A DNA stretch of 64,000 nucleotides from JACCZH01 sp963729445 (GTDB lineage: Bacteria > Chloroflexota > Chloroflexia > Thermomicrobiales > CFX8). Positions 8,746 to 16,925 of this stretch are shown here, piece by piece (the stretch's first letter is position 1; each line of letters begins with the position of its first letter). The DNA lies in the NCBI GenBank assembly GCA_963729445.1, contig CAVSNU010000005.1, forward strand, positions 1,178,001 through 1,242,000. The letters are read 5' to 3'. The position numbers and the translations under genes were made by a program. A model generated the notes under the pieces. That model ran no database searches, was not told the origin of the DNA, and worked only from the letters and a program-made list of their open reading frames with translations.

Positions 8746-10546
8746 TCTCGAGCTGCTGCGCCGGTATGAGCCCGTGCTGCGTTTTACCTATGGCGAGCTC
8801 TTCTTCCCGTGTGCTGTCGATCCCTATGTCGAGCGGTCGAGTCTCTGGCGGCGCGAGCCGGACGGCAAGCTGAAGCAGATCGTCGCGCCTCACGCGCTGA
8901 CGCTGGAGCGGCTGGCAGAGCATCGCGAGATTGAGCCGGGGCAGACGCTCTTCCTCCAGTTTGTGCAGGAGCCGCTTGAGGGCATACCGTATCAGCGCTG
9001 GAAGCACCGCGTTGGCCGGCCCCGTTTTCAGGCACCGGGGAGGTTGGCGCGCGTCGGTATCGCGGCACGGCTGCTCGATTCCTTCTTCTCGTTGTCACTA
9101 TTGTTGCGTGGCACCGTTCCAGGCGGCACGACCGGCGCGGCCGCGATCCAGTACAGCGAGATCATGTCGCGCCGTCCACAGTACGTCTACTACGGCCGGG
9201 TTACCCGCGAGGGCGGCTATATCATCCTGCACTACCTCTTCTTCTACGCCATGAACGACTGGCGCACGAGCTTCCACGGCGTCAACGACCACGAGGCTGA
9301 TTGGGAGCAAATCTTTGTCTATCTAGCCGAGCAGCCGGAGGGGCCACCGACGCCGGAATGGATCGCCTACGCTTCGCACGACTACACCGGCGACGATCTC
9401 CGCCGGCGTTGGGACGATCCAACGATCGTCCGCGAGGGTGACCACCCCGTCGTGTTTGTCGGCGCCGGCTCACACTCCAGTTACTTCGAGCGAGGCGAGT
9501 ACTTGCACGATGTGCAGCTTGCCTTCCTCAAACCGCTCTACAGCGCTCTGCATATCGGCGAGCGGCTGTGGCGCAACGTTCTGCGTCAGGGTGATCCGGA
9601 GGCGCTGGTCGATCGCATCGAGGGATTCCTGAGTGTGCCTTTCGTTGACTATGCGCGCGGTGATGGGCTCGCGGTCGGCCCAGGTCATGATGCCGCTTGG
9701 TCCCCGGTTTTGATTTGCGATGACACGGGCTGGGTTCACGAGTATCGCGGGCTGTGGGGGTACGACGCTCGCGATCCCCTGGCCGGTGAGACGGCGCCGG
9801 GCGGTCCCAAGTTCAACCGCGACGGAACCGTTCGTCAAACCTGGCACAACCCGCTCGGTTGGTCCGGCCTGCACAAGGTCGCACCGACGCCGCTGGCCAC
9901 GAATACGCTCCGCCTGCACCTGGCCGAGCTTGGCGTTGAGCTTGTCGGCACCGAATCGAAGATCGAGCAGCTCGTTCAGGCCCTGCCTCAGCTGGATCTT
10001 GAGGTGCGAGCGCTCCAGAAAAGCAACCACAGCCAGGAGCTTCGGCGACAACAGGAGACTGAGCTGCGAAACCAGTCAGACGCGCTCAACGATCTGTTCA
10101 CGACGCGGGCAGCGCTGGCCGAGCGCATCCGGGCAACGAAGCTGTTCCTGCAGCAGATCGAGAAGACGGGGAACTTCGGTGATCCACAGGGGCACATCCG
10201 GCGCCGGCGAGTACCGGAGAGTGAGACGGTCCTACAGCAGAGCAAGTTGGCCGAGGGCTGGGCGGCTCTCAGCATCGGCCTGCTGCTCTTCCTCTTCATT
10301 GGGCTGATGCTCAGCGGTGTCGCGAGCTGGATCGCGGTTCTCGCGCTGGTGATCGGTATGTTCTTGCTGGTAGAAGCATTCCTCTACGGCAAGCTCGAGC
10401 GGCTGCTCCTGAACGCAACGATTATCCTGGCCGTGCTGGCAACCGGCGTGCTGCTCTGGGAGTTCTTCTGGTACGTGCTCATCGCTGGTGCGGTTGCGTT
10501 GGCTACGTTGATCATCACTGATAACGTGCGCGAGCTCCGCGGCTAG
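8738..10546 (+). CDS. Vps62/NPP1-like protein with C-terminal membrane helices
   Basis: About 602 residues from GTG 8738, which overlaps the preceding stop by 8 bp; an upstream in-frame start at 8690 would lie inside the previous gene. Two short motifs, NDHEADWE (about 183-190) and GAGSHSSYF (about 242-250), resemble the 'HDGDWE ... ARGSHASY' signature of the Vps62/DUF946 group and the HDWE box of NPP1-type proteins. A long coiled coil (about 390-480) follows, then a C-terminal cluster of four to five membrane helices (about 505-595). No role is known for bacterial members. The layout, a soluble domain on a coiled-coil stalk joined to a membrane anchor, is unusual. Coupling to the small membrane protein upstream suggests a common complex. 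Confidence 0.6.
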   Translation: MNDLELLRRYEPVLRFTYGELFFPCAVDPYVERSSLWRREPDGKLKQIVAPHALTLERLAEHREIEPGQTLFLQFVQEPLEGIPYQRWKHRVGRPRFQAPGRLARVGIAARLLDSFFSLSLLLRGTVPGGTTGAAAIQYSEIMSRRPQYVYYGRVTREGGYIILHYLFFYAMNDWRTSFHGVNDHEADWEQIFVYLAEQPEGPPTPEWIAYASHDYTGDDLRRRWDDPTIVREGDHPVVFVGAGSHSSYFERGEYLHDVQLAFLKPLYSALHIGERLWRNVLRQGDPEALVDRIEGFLSVPFVDYARGDGLAVGPGHDAAWSPVLICDDTGWVHEYRGLWGYDARDPLAGETAPGGPKFNRDGTVRQTWHNPLGWSGLHKVAPTPLATNTLRLHLAELGVELVGTESKIEQLVQALPQLDLEVRALQKSNHSQELRRQQETELRNQSDALNDLFTTRAALAERIRATKLFLQQIEKTGNFGDPQGHIRRRRVPESETVLQQSKLAEGWAALSIGLLLFLFIGLMLSGVASWIAVLALVIGMFLLVEAFLYGKLERLLLNATIILAVLATGVLLWEFFWYVLIAGAVALATLIITDNVRELRG

Positions 10547-10655
10547 AACTATTTCGTCCGTTGATCCGCCATCGATCTCACACACTGAGATTCGCGAAGG
10601 CCCAGGCGTCGTGGCGCTCAGATGAAAGTATCCGCATTCATTGGTGCCCCGTCTT

Positions 10656-10687
10656 CGTACGGGCGCAATGCATTGCGCCCCGTGTGC
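10656..10687. repeat. Palindromic repeat, half-unit
   Basis: Contains a perfect 20-nt palindrome at 10661-10680 (GGGCGCAATGCATTGCGCCC) flanked by CGTAC. It corresponds to one arm of the 75-78 bp element seen complete at 12756, 41381 and 46792. Confidence 0.7.
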
Positions 10688-10728
10688 ATCAAGTCAAGGA
10701 CAGACTGGACAGAGAATGTAGTTCGGAC

Positions 10729-10835
10729 AGTCATCCTGAGGCAACGAAGGGTCTCTGGCTTAGCCATTCGACAGCCCAAAAGGAGATCCCATTCGGCTTC
10801 GCTCAGGGCAGGCTCTTCGTTGCCTCAGGATGACT
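10729..10835. repeat. Inverted-repeat element of the CATCCTGAG type
   Basis: A 107-bp element bounded by perfect 21-bp inverted repeats (10729-10749 and 10815-10835, reading AGTCATCCTGAGGCAACGAA...). The same outer sequence recurs at 33679-33783. It lies in a 490-bp gap without genes, together with two copies of the GGGCGCAAT palindrome family. Confidence 0.75.
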
Positions 10836-10878
10836 AAAGAGGGCCGATGTTCTCGTTCATCGCTCTTAATTTGATGCC

Positions 10879-10953
10879 TAGGGGCGTAATTTGTTGCGCG
10901 CTATCCAACGCCACGAGCGGCCAGTCATGGCGCAATGAATTGCGCCCGTACGC
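10879..10953. repeat. Palindromic repeat, degenerate full copy
   Basis: About 75 bp, starting TAGGGGCGTAATTTGTTGCG and ending GCGCAATGAATTGCGCCCGTACGC-like (split here: GCGCAATGAATTGC then GCCCGTACGC). It is a diverged member of the family at 12756-12833. Confidence 0.65.
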
Positions 10954-11035
10954 ATTCCTCATGAGCGAATCAATGAGAACACCTTCACCACGGCGCCGCC
11001 ACGAAAGTCAATTCTGCGGCGGCGTAGCGGCATTC

Positions 11036-12619
11036 CTAGGTTGAGCGCCTTCGGCGCATGCCGAACGTCAGGATGAACATGTAGCTCTTGCCGGCGGCAT
11101 GTGGAGAGAAGAAGTCGATCACCTCGTCGTCGACCGAGGTGGAGCCGACAGCCCCGAGACCGAGTGCGTGGGTGGCGATGTGGAGCTTGCTGGCGAGCAG
11201 CGATGCTTCGGTCTGGGCGACTCGGTAACCACGATTGCCGAAACGTTCGAGTACTGGTTCGAGATCCACGAGCGAATAGAAATTAACGTGCGCCGCGGCT
11301 GCGTAGCTCTGCCCGCTGGCAAGGCGAGCTGCATCTGCCCGGAACTCGCCGGCCTTGAGCAGCTCGAGAACACCACGGCTCGGGTGGTGGACATAGGCGC
11401 CGGGCTCGAGCCCCTCAACATTGTTGACGATCAGGTAGCGGTCGTTCAGGAGACTCGACGGCTCAAGGCAATCCGCTACAAACCCGCGTGAGGACAGATC
11501 CAGCAGCGTTGAGAGCGCGTCGAACGGCACCGGCTTCTCGATATCGTAGTGCCGCACCGAGCGGCGGCGCTGGATGATGCTGTCTACCGGGATATCTGGC
11601 AGGTTGGCCGGGTCAATCGGGGTAAGCGCGATGGTCTTGCCGGTTGGTTCAGGCAAGGTGCGCCGGATAGGCGCGGCACGCCAGCGCGCGACGTCGTTGC
11701 CAGAACCGAGGGACGAAGCCTGGTGCATGGCGACGATGTCAGGGAACTCGATTTCGCTCGACGAGATCGGCTGGGTCGGCAGATTGAGCGCTGTGACGGG
11801 CGGAGCAGGAGGAATCTCCTGGCTGGTGCGGCCCAGCGTGACCAGGCTCAGCGTTGCTTCGCGCTCGCCGTCCACGTCAAGGAGAGCGTTCACTTGAGCG
11901 TCGGCAAATCCAAACACCACCTTGGTGGGCAGTTCCGCGCTGGCCGCTACCGAGAGCACGTTCGAGAGTGTCGTGCCCATGTCCCAGTGCGCGTGGCGAT
12001 AGGCGCGGTTGAGATAGCGCCAGGCGTTGCGCCAGAATGTGCTTGTGACGGCCATCACGACAGGCGCTTCGGCGACAGATGGCTCCGAGCCAGTCGCTTC
12101 GACCAATACCCCACGATAGTCGCCGGCGCGCAGCTGCCGCAGGCTGTGATCGTGGGCGGCGTACTGGTACACGCCGGCCGGAAGATCGGGAAGCTCGCCG
12201 CAGATCAGGTAGAGCTCGAGGTGGTAGCGTGCGCCGGTTGCTCCCGCTGACCGGTACTCGATGACCCGGCCGGTGCGATGGCTCCCACGCTTGAGGATGC
12301 CGTTCGACATCTGGCATATCCGGGCAATGTCGTTCAAGTCCGGGACCGCCTTGCTCACGTCCAGATCGCCAGTGGCGGCGATGGCGTCGAGTCCAGCCGT
12401 CGTGAAATCCGGAAATTCTCGAGGTAGCTCGATTGGGTCGAGTGTCGTGTAGATCTTGTACGGGAGCGGCTCGTTCGTCGGGCTTTGCTCGCCCATCGCC
12501 GGTCCGAGGTTCGACAGCTCGCCCATGAAGCTCTCAAGTTGTCCGGCTTCGTTGGGTATCTTGACGTACTTCGTCAGGTTGTGAAACTTCAGCGCTGCTC
12601 GGGTATCACTATTGCTCAT
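11036..12619 (-). CDS. SagB/ThcOx-type dehydrogenase (tandem nitroreductase fold)
   Basis: About 527 residues from ATG 12619, supported by GGAGG 5 bp upstream. The protein starts SDTRAALKFHNLTKY, typical of SagB-type dehydrogenases, and consists of two nitroreductase-like FMN domains. The first (about 90-280) has RYHLELYLICGELPDLPAGVY and AYRHAHWDMGTTLSNV; the second (about 330-520) begins SIIQRRRSVRHYDIEKPVPF. In toxin biosynthesis SagB oxidises azolines made by YcaO cyclodehydratases. Here no YcaO, precursor peptide or exporter lies nearby, as for many free-standing environmental members, so an azole-forming role is not supported. Flanked on both sides by repeat elements. Substrate unknown. 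Confidence 0.82.
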   Translation of the reverse strand: MSNSDTRAALKFHNLTKYVKIPNEAGQLESFMGELSNLGPAMGEQSPTNEPLPYKIYTTLDPIELPREFPDFTTAGLDAIAATGDLDVSKAVPDLNDIARICQMSNGILKRGSHRTGRVIEYRSAGATGARYHLELYLICGELPDLPAGVYQYAAHDHSLRQLRAGDYRGVLVEATGSEPSVAEAPVVMAVTSTFWRNAWRYLNRAYRHAHWDMGTTLSNVLSVAASAELPTKVVFGFADAQVNALLDVDGEREATLSLVTLGRTSQEIPPAPPVTALNLPTQPISSSEIEFPDIVAMHQASSLGSGNDVARWRAAPIRRTLPEPTGKTIALTPIDPANLPDIPVDSIIQRRRSVRHYDIEKPVPFDALSTLLDLSSRGFVADCLEPSSLLNDRYLIVNNVEGLEPGAYVHHPSRGVLELLKAGEFRADAARLASGQSYAAAAHVNFYSLVDLEPVLERFGNRGYRVAQTEASLLASKLHIATHALGLGAVGSTSVDDEVIDFFSPHAAGKSYMFILTFGMRRRRST

Positions 12620-12755
12620 GAATCCTCCGTAAATCGTCCGCATATCGCGGACATCCTAGCGCACAAAGAGGCTCAGTCGCTCGCAGGGCAGCCCATTGGG
12701 AGCCGGCGTTCAAGCACCCGAGCACACTCCTACTTCAGCCGCCTTGCACAGAGGT

Positions 12756-12833
12756 GCGTACGGGCGTCATTTATTGCGCCCTACCCCGACCGCTCCGGTG
12801 TTAGAGAGGGCGCAATGCATTGCGCCCGTACGC
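12756..12833. repeat. Palindromic repeat, complete 78-bp copy
   Basis: Begins GCGTACGGGCGTCATTTATT and ends with a matching arm GCATTGCGCCCGTACGC, with a spacer of about 25 bp (CTACCCCGACCGCTCCGGTG...) between the two halves. The two halves are imperfect inverted copies, so the element can form a long hairpin. It sits in the 370-bp gap between the SagB gene and hutU. The rest of that gap shows no gene. Confidence 0.75.
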
Positions 12834-12990
12834 AAGAGACAAGCTTCCATCTAGTATCGGATCAACACGGATCCTCCCAGAAATGCGCCGCTTCGCCGGT
12901 CAGTGTTTCCAACAACCGCTCTGGGATGACGTTCACACGCAGCTTTTGTCCGCTCCTCGCATCGGGAATGTGAGAGGCAACGTGTCGCCT

Positions 12991-14667
12991 CTATGAGCCT
13001 GTGTTACTTGGCCAAATTGGAACCCGCAAGCCTGTCGAGTGGGCGTGCAGGACTGCCTTCTCGTAGCCCGCGTCGACGTGGCGCATCACACCGAGGGCGG
13101 GGTCGTTGGTGAGCACGCGTTCAAGACGAGCGGCGGCTTCCGGAGTGCCGTCGGCGAGGACGACCATGCCGGCGTGGATGGAGAGGCCGATACCAACTCC
13201 TCCGCCATGATGGACCGAGACCCAGGTGGCGCCAGAGGCCGTGTTCATGAGGGCATTCAGGACCGGCCAGTCGGCAATGGCGTCTGAGCCGTCGCGCATG
13301 CCCTCGGTTTCGCGGTAGGGCGACGCGACCGAGCCGGTATCGAGGTGGTCACGGCCGATGACAATCGGGGCCGAGACCTTCCCGGTTGCGACGAGCTCGT
13401 TGAAGGCTAGTCCGGCCAGGTGGCGCTCGCCGTAGCCCAGCCAGCAGATGCGAGCAGGCAGGCCCTGGTACTCGACCCGCTCCTCGGCCAACGTCAGCCA
13501 GCGCCGCAGCGACTCGTTCTCCGGGAAGAGCTCCAACAACGCCTTGTCAGTTTCGATGATGTCGTTCGGGTCGCCAGACAGGGCTACCCAACGGAACGGC
13601 CCCTTTCCCTCGCAGAAGAGCGGGCGGATAAACGCCGGCACGAAGCCGGGGAAGTCGAAGGCATTCTCCACGCCGGCCAGGAACGCCTGCCCGCGCAAGT
13701 TGTTTCCGTAGTCGAAGACGACGGCGCCAGCCTCCTGGAACGCAAGCATCGCTGTGACATGCTCACCCATGGCTGTCAGCGAGCGCTTCAGGTAATTGTC
13801 GGGATCTGATTGACGCAAGAGCCGCGCATCCTCCAGCGTCATCTCGGGCACGACGTAGCCGTCGAGTGCGTCGTGGGCCGAGGTCTGGTCGGTCACGACA
13901 TCCGGCCGAAAGCCACGCTTTACCAGCTCGGGCAACACTTCAGCGGCGTTGCCGATGAGCGCGACCGAGAGCGCCCGGCTTTGCGCGGCGGCTTCTTGAA
14001 CGCTCTGCATCGCCTCCTCCAACGAATCGGTTGACTCGTCGCAATAGCGCGTCTCGACGCGCCGGCGAGCACGTGCCGGGTCAGCCTCGATAACCAGGCA
14101 GACGCCGCCGTTCATGGTGATCGAGAGAGGTTGAGCGCCACCCATACCGCCCAATCCGGCGGTCAGCACGATCTTGCCACTCAACGTGCCGCCAAAGTGC
14201 TGACGGGCGAGCTCGGCGAAGGTCTCGAACGTACCCTGCAGGATGCCCTGGGTGCCGATATAGATCCAGGAGCCGGCCGTCATCTGGCCGTACATCGTCA
14301 GGCCCATACCTTCGAGCCGCCAGAACTCTTCCCAGGTGGCCCACTTTGGCACAAGCAGCGAGTTGGCGATCAGCACACGCGGCGCGTCGCTGTGCGTGCG
14401 AACGACGCCAGCCGGTTTGCCGGACTGGACAAGGAGTGTCTCGTCGTTTTCGAGGTTCTGCAAGCAGTCGACGATGGCGTCGAACGCTTCCCATGAGCGG
14501 GCAGCCCGGCCCGTGCCACCGTAGACGACGAGGTCTTCGGGGCGCTCGGCTACCTCGGGGTCGAGGTTATTCATCAACATGCGCAGCGCCGCTTCTTGCT
14601 GCCACCCCTTGCAGGTCAGTTCGGTTCCACGTGGCGCGCGGACAGCGCGCGAGCCGGCCGTCGTCAT
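12991..14667 (-). CDS. hutU: Urocanate hydratase
   Basis: 558 residues from ATG 14667, with AAGGAG upstream; the family's usual length is about 555. Urocanate hydratase (urocanase) converts urocanate to 4-imidazolone-5-propionate, the second step of histidine degradation, using NAD+ as a bound electrophile. Conserved blocks include GWQQEAALRMLMNNLDP near the start, VYGGTGRAARSWEAFD, the GKPAGVVRTH substrate region, GQMTAGSWIYIGTQGI and the NAD-binding GGMGGAQPL segment. It lies 11 bp after hutH on the same strand, so they form an operon. The later genes (hutI and a formiminoglutamate hydrolase) are not next to it. Confidence 0.96.
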   Translation of the reverse strand: MTTAGSRAVRAPRGTELTCKGWQQEAALRMLMNNLDPEVAERPEDLVVYGGTGRAARSWEAFDAIVDCLQNLENDETLLVQSGKPAGVVRTHSDAPRVLIANSLLVPKWATWEEFWRLEGMGLTMYGQMTAGSWIYIGTQGILQGTFETFAELARQHFGGTLSGKIVLTAGLGGMGGAQPLSITMNGGVCLVIEADPARARRRVETRYCDESTDSLEEAMQSVQEAAAQSRALSVALIGNAAEVLPELVKRGFRPDVVTDQTSAHDALDGYVVPEMTLEDARLLRQSDPDNYLKRSLTAMGEHVTAMLAFQEAGAVVFDYGNNLRGQAFLAGVENAFDFPGFVPAFIRPLFCEGKGPFRWVALSGDPNDIIETDKALLELFPENESLRRWLTLAEERVEYQGLPARICWLGYGERHLAGLAFNELVATGKVSAPIVIGRDHLDTGSVASPYRETEGMRDGSDAIADWPVLNALMNTASGATWVSVHHGGGVGIGLSIHAGMVVLADGTPEAAARLERVLTNDPALGVMRHVDAGYEKAVLHAHSTGLRVPIWPSNTGS

Positions 14668-14678
14668 CCTGGTGCTCC

Positions 14679-16247
14679 TTACTCCATTCCGCCAACCGCG
14701 GATTCGGCTGCTCTCAACAGACTGCCGTCCCAGACCAGTTCCTCTGCCGCAGCCAGGTCCGGGGCGAGGTAGCGGTCGGGGCCTGGGCCAGGCACACGCG
14801 CTCGCAGAACGTCGAGAGCTGCCTGTGAGCCGGCAGCGGGTTTCATTGGCGAGCGCAAATTGATGCCCTGGGCAGCGCACACAGCTTCGACAGCCAGGAT
14901 GCGGGACAGGTTCGCGAGGATCTGGCGCAGGTTCCGGGCTGATGCCCAGCCAAGCGAGACGTGATCCTCCTGAGCGGCGGAGGTCGACATTGAATCGACA
15001 CTGGCCGGGTGGGCCAGCCTGCGGTTCTCGGCAACGAGCGCTGCGGCGGTGTAGTGGGCGATCATCATGCCGGAGTTCACCCCTGGGTTCGTGCTCAGGA
15101 ACGGCGGCAAACCGCGCGAGCGTTTGGCATCCAGCAACCGGTCGATGCGCGCGACCGCGATCGCCCCGACCTCAGCCGCGGCGATGGTGAGGAAGTCGCA
15201 GGCAAAGGCCAGCGGCTCGCCGTGAAAGTTGCCGACGGACTCCACCCGGCCATCCGGCAGGATGACCGGATTATCGATAGCCGAGGCCAACTCGCGCTCA
15301 GCCACTTGAACGGCGAAATCAAGGGTGTCGCGTCCCGCGCCGATGACCTGTGGATGGCAGCGCAGGGAGTACGCATCCTGAACGCCGTGTGTCGCGTCGT
15401 CGTGAGCTGCAACGAACTCCGAGCTGGCCAGCATGCGGCGCAAATTTGCCGCGCTGCTCGCTTGTCCGGGATGCGGGCGTAACGCTTGCAGATCGGCTGC
15501 GAAAGGGCGGTCTGTCCCGAGCAGGGCCTCGATGCTCATGGCCGCGATGACGTCGGCGCTCTGGAAGAGACGCAGCGCATCATGGCATGCCAGCACCAGC
15601 ATCCCGAGCATGCCGTCGGTGCTGTTGATGAGCGCGAGACCTTCCTTGGCTTCAAGGGTGATTGGCTCAATGCCGGCTGCCGCCAGGGCTGGCCCTGATG
15701 GTTGTTGCTGGCCGTTTTCATCGATGACTTCGCCCTCGCCGAGAAGACACAGACAGGCATGCGACAGTGGGGCCAGGTCACCGCTTGCGCCCAGTGATCC
15801 GTGGGCCGGGATATACGGTGTAATGCCGGCGTTGAGCAGGCGCGCGAGCCCCTCGACGACCAGCGGCCGCATCCCCGAGAACCCCTTCGCGAGCGTGGCG
15901 ATGCGCAGGAGCATAAGCGCCCGCACGATCTCGGTTTCGATCGGGGGGCCCATACCAGCCGCGTGCGAGCGCAGGATCGCGTGCTGCATCTCGGCACGAT
16001 CCTCTGCCGCGATCATCATGTTCGCGAGTCCACCGAAGCCGGTGGTGATGCCGTAGGTTGGCTGATCGCTGGACGCCGCGATATCAACCCATGCACGGGA
16101 GCGGTTCATGAGCTCATACGCCTGCGGCCCGAGCTCTACGCGAGCGTTACCTCGCGCGACGTCGCTGACATCTTCGAAGGTTAGATGGCCGCCATCCACG
16201 CTGACGGTTCGGGTACGCTGGCCGGCCTCGGCTTCCGGTTGGGGCAT
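14679..16247 (-). CDS. hutH: Histidine ammonia-lyase
   Basis: 522 residues, starting at ATG 16247. It removes ammonia from L-histidine to give trans-urocanate, the first step of histidine catabolism. The Ala-Ser-Gly triad that cyclises to the MIO cofactor is present in GSLGASGDLAPLSH (ASG at 154-156), as are the YGITTGFGG loop near residue 65 with its catalytic Tyr, and QEDHVSLGWASA near the C-terminus. The gene is first in a hutH-hutU operon. No hut-type repressor or terminator is evident upstream; instead the 680 bp before it hold a large palindromic repeat array. Confidence 0.96.
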   Translation of the reverse strand: MPQPEAEAGQRTRTVSVDGGHLTFEDVSDVARGNARVELGPQAYELMNRSRAWVDIAASSDQPTYGITTGFGGLANMMIAAEDRAEMQHAILRSHAAGMGPPIETEIVRALMLLRIATLAKGFSGMRPLVVEGLARLLNAGITPYIPAHGSLGASGDLAPLSHACLCLLGEGEVIDENGQQQPSGPALAAAGIEPITLEAKEGLALINSTDGMLGMLVLACHDALRLFQSADVIAAMSIEALLGTDRPFAADLQALRPHPGQASSAANLRRMLASSEFVAAHDDATHGVQDAYSLRCHPQVIGAGRDTLDFAVQVAERELASAIDNPVILPDGRVESVGNFHGEPLAFACDFLTIAAAEVGAIAVARIDRLLDAKRSRGLPPFLSTNPGVNSGMMIAHYTAAALVAENRRLAHPASVDSMSTSAAQEDHVSLGWASARNLRQILANLSRILAVEAVCAAQGINLRSPMKPAAGSQAALDVLRARVPGPGPDRYLAPDLAAAEELVWDGSLLRAAESAVGGME

Positions 16248-16391
16248 CGTTCACCTCTCTGTCGTTCGTCGTTCATTGTGCTGCGTGATCGCGATTCCGG
16301 CAATGGCGCATCTACCCGGAGCGTCGAATCGTCGCCGGGAGCGAGAAATCTCCCCACAGCGTAGTCGATTGCCCGTTGAACGTACTGCGCT

Positions 16392-16790
16392 TGTCAGTCA
16401 TCCTGAGCGGTTATCCGTCATCCTGAGCGTTCATCAGTCACCCTGGGTGTTCATCAGACACCCTGAGCGCCTGATAGTCATCCTGAGTACTGGACCACAG
16501 GGGAGTTGTCACGATTCGGGGTTCCTACCTGTCGGTAGGGGAGGAGCTCGTCTCCTCCCGCCTCAAGCGGACCGGGGTTTCGGGAGGAGACGAGCTCCTC
16601 CCCTACGGGGGCGTCACCATCATCGTGGTCGAGTACTCAGGATGACTGATAAACGCCCAGGGTGACTAAAGAGCTCGGGGCGACTGATGAACGCTCAGGG
16701 TGACTGTCAGGCGCTCAGGGTGACTGGTGGACGCTCACGATGACTGACAGGCTCGGGATCACTGGTGAACGCTCATGATTACCCATCAGT
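16392..16790. repeat. Compound palindromic array of CATCCTGAG units
   Basis: The left side holds about five loosely tandem units of GTCATCCTGAGCG(GTT)..ATC type, spaced about 20 bp (16396-16490). The right side carries about eight units of the reverse complement (CTCAGGGTGACTGAT type, 16632-16780). Matching arms include a perfect 16-bp pair (16476-16491 with 16632-16647). At the centre a perfect 26-bp inverted repeat lies at 16535-16560 and 16581-16606 (GTAGGGGAGGAGCTCGTCTC...). The whole block is a nested palindrome of about 400 bp between hutH and a divergent glycosyltransferase gene. No ORF is supported in this 678-bp gap. Confidence 0.75.
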
Positions 16791-16925
16791 CAGCGGGACA
16801 TGAAAGAGATGAACGACCGATTGCACACGTACAGTTCCAACCGCCATGATAGGCTCGAATGGTAGTATGCAGCGCTATGCTAGATCGTCGCCTCTCCGAA
16901 CGAAGATCCAAGGAACCCGACACCG

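Noticed and set aside
16392..16790. CRISPR array
   Set aside because: The repeats are about 12 bp, change orientation at the centre, have irregular 8-20 bp gaps and no cas genes; they form one palindrome.
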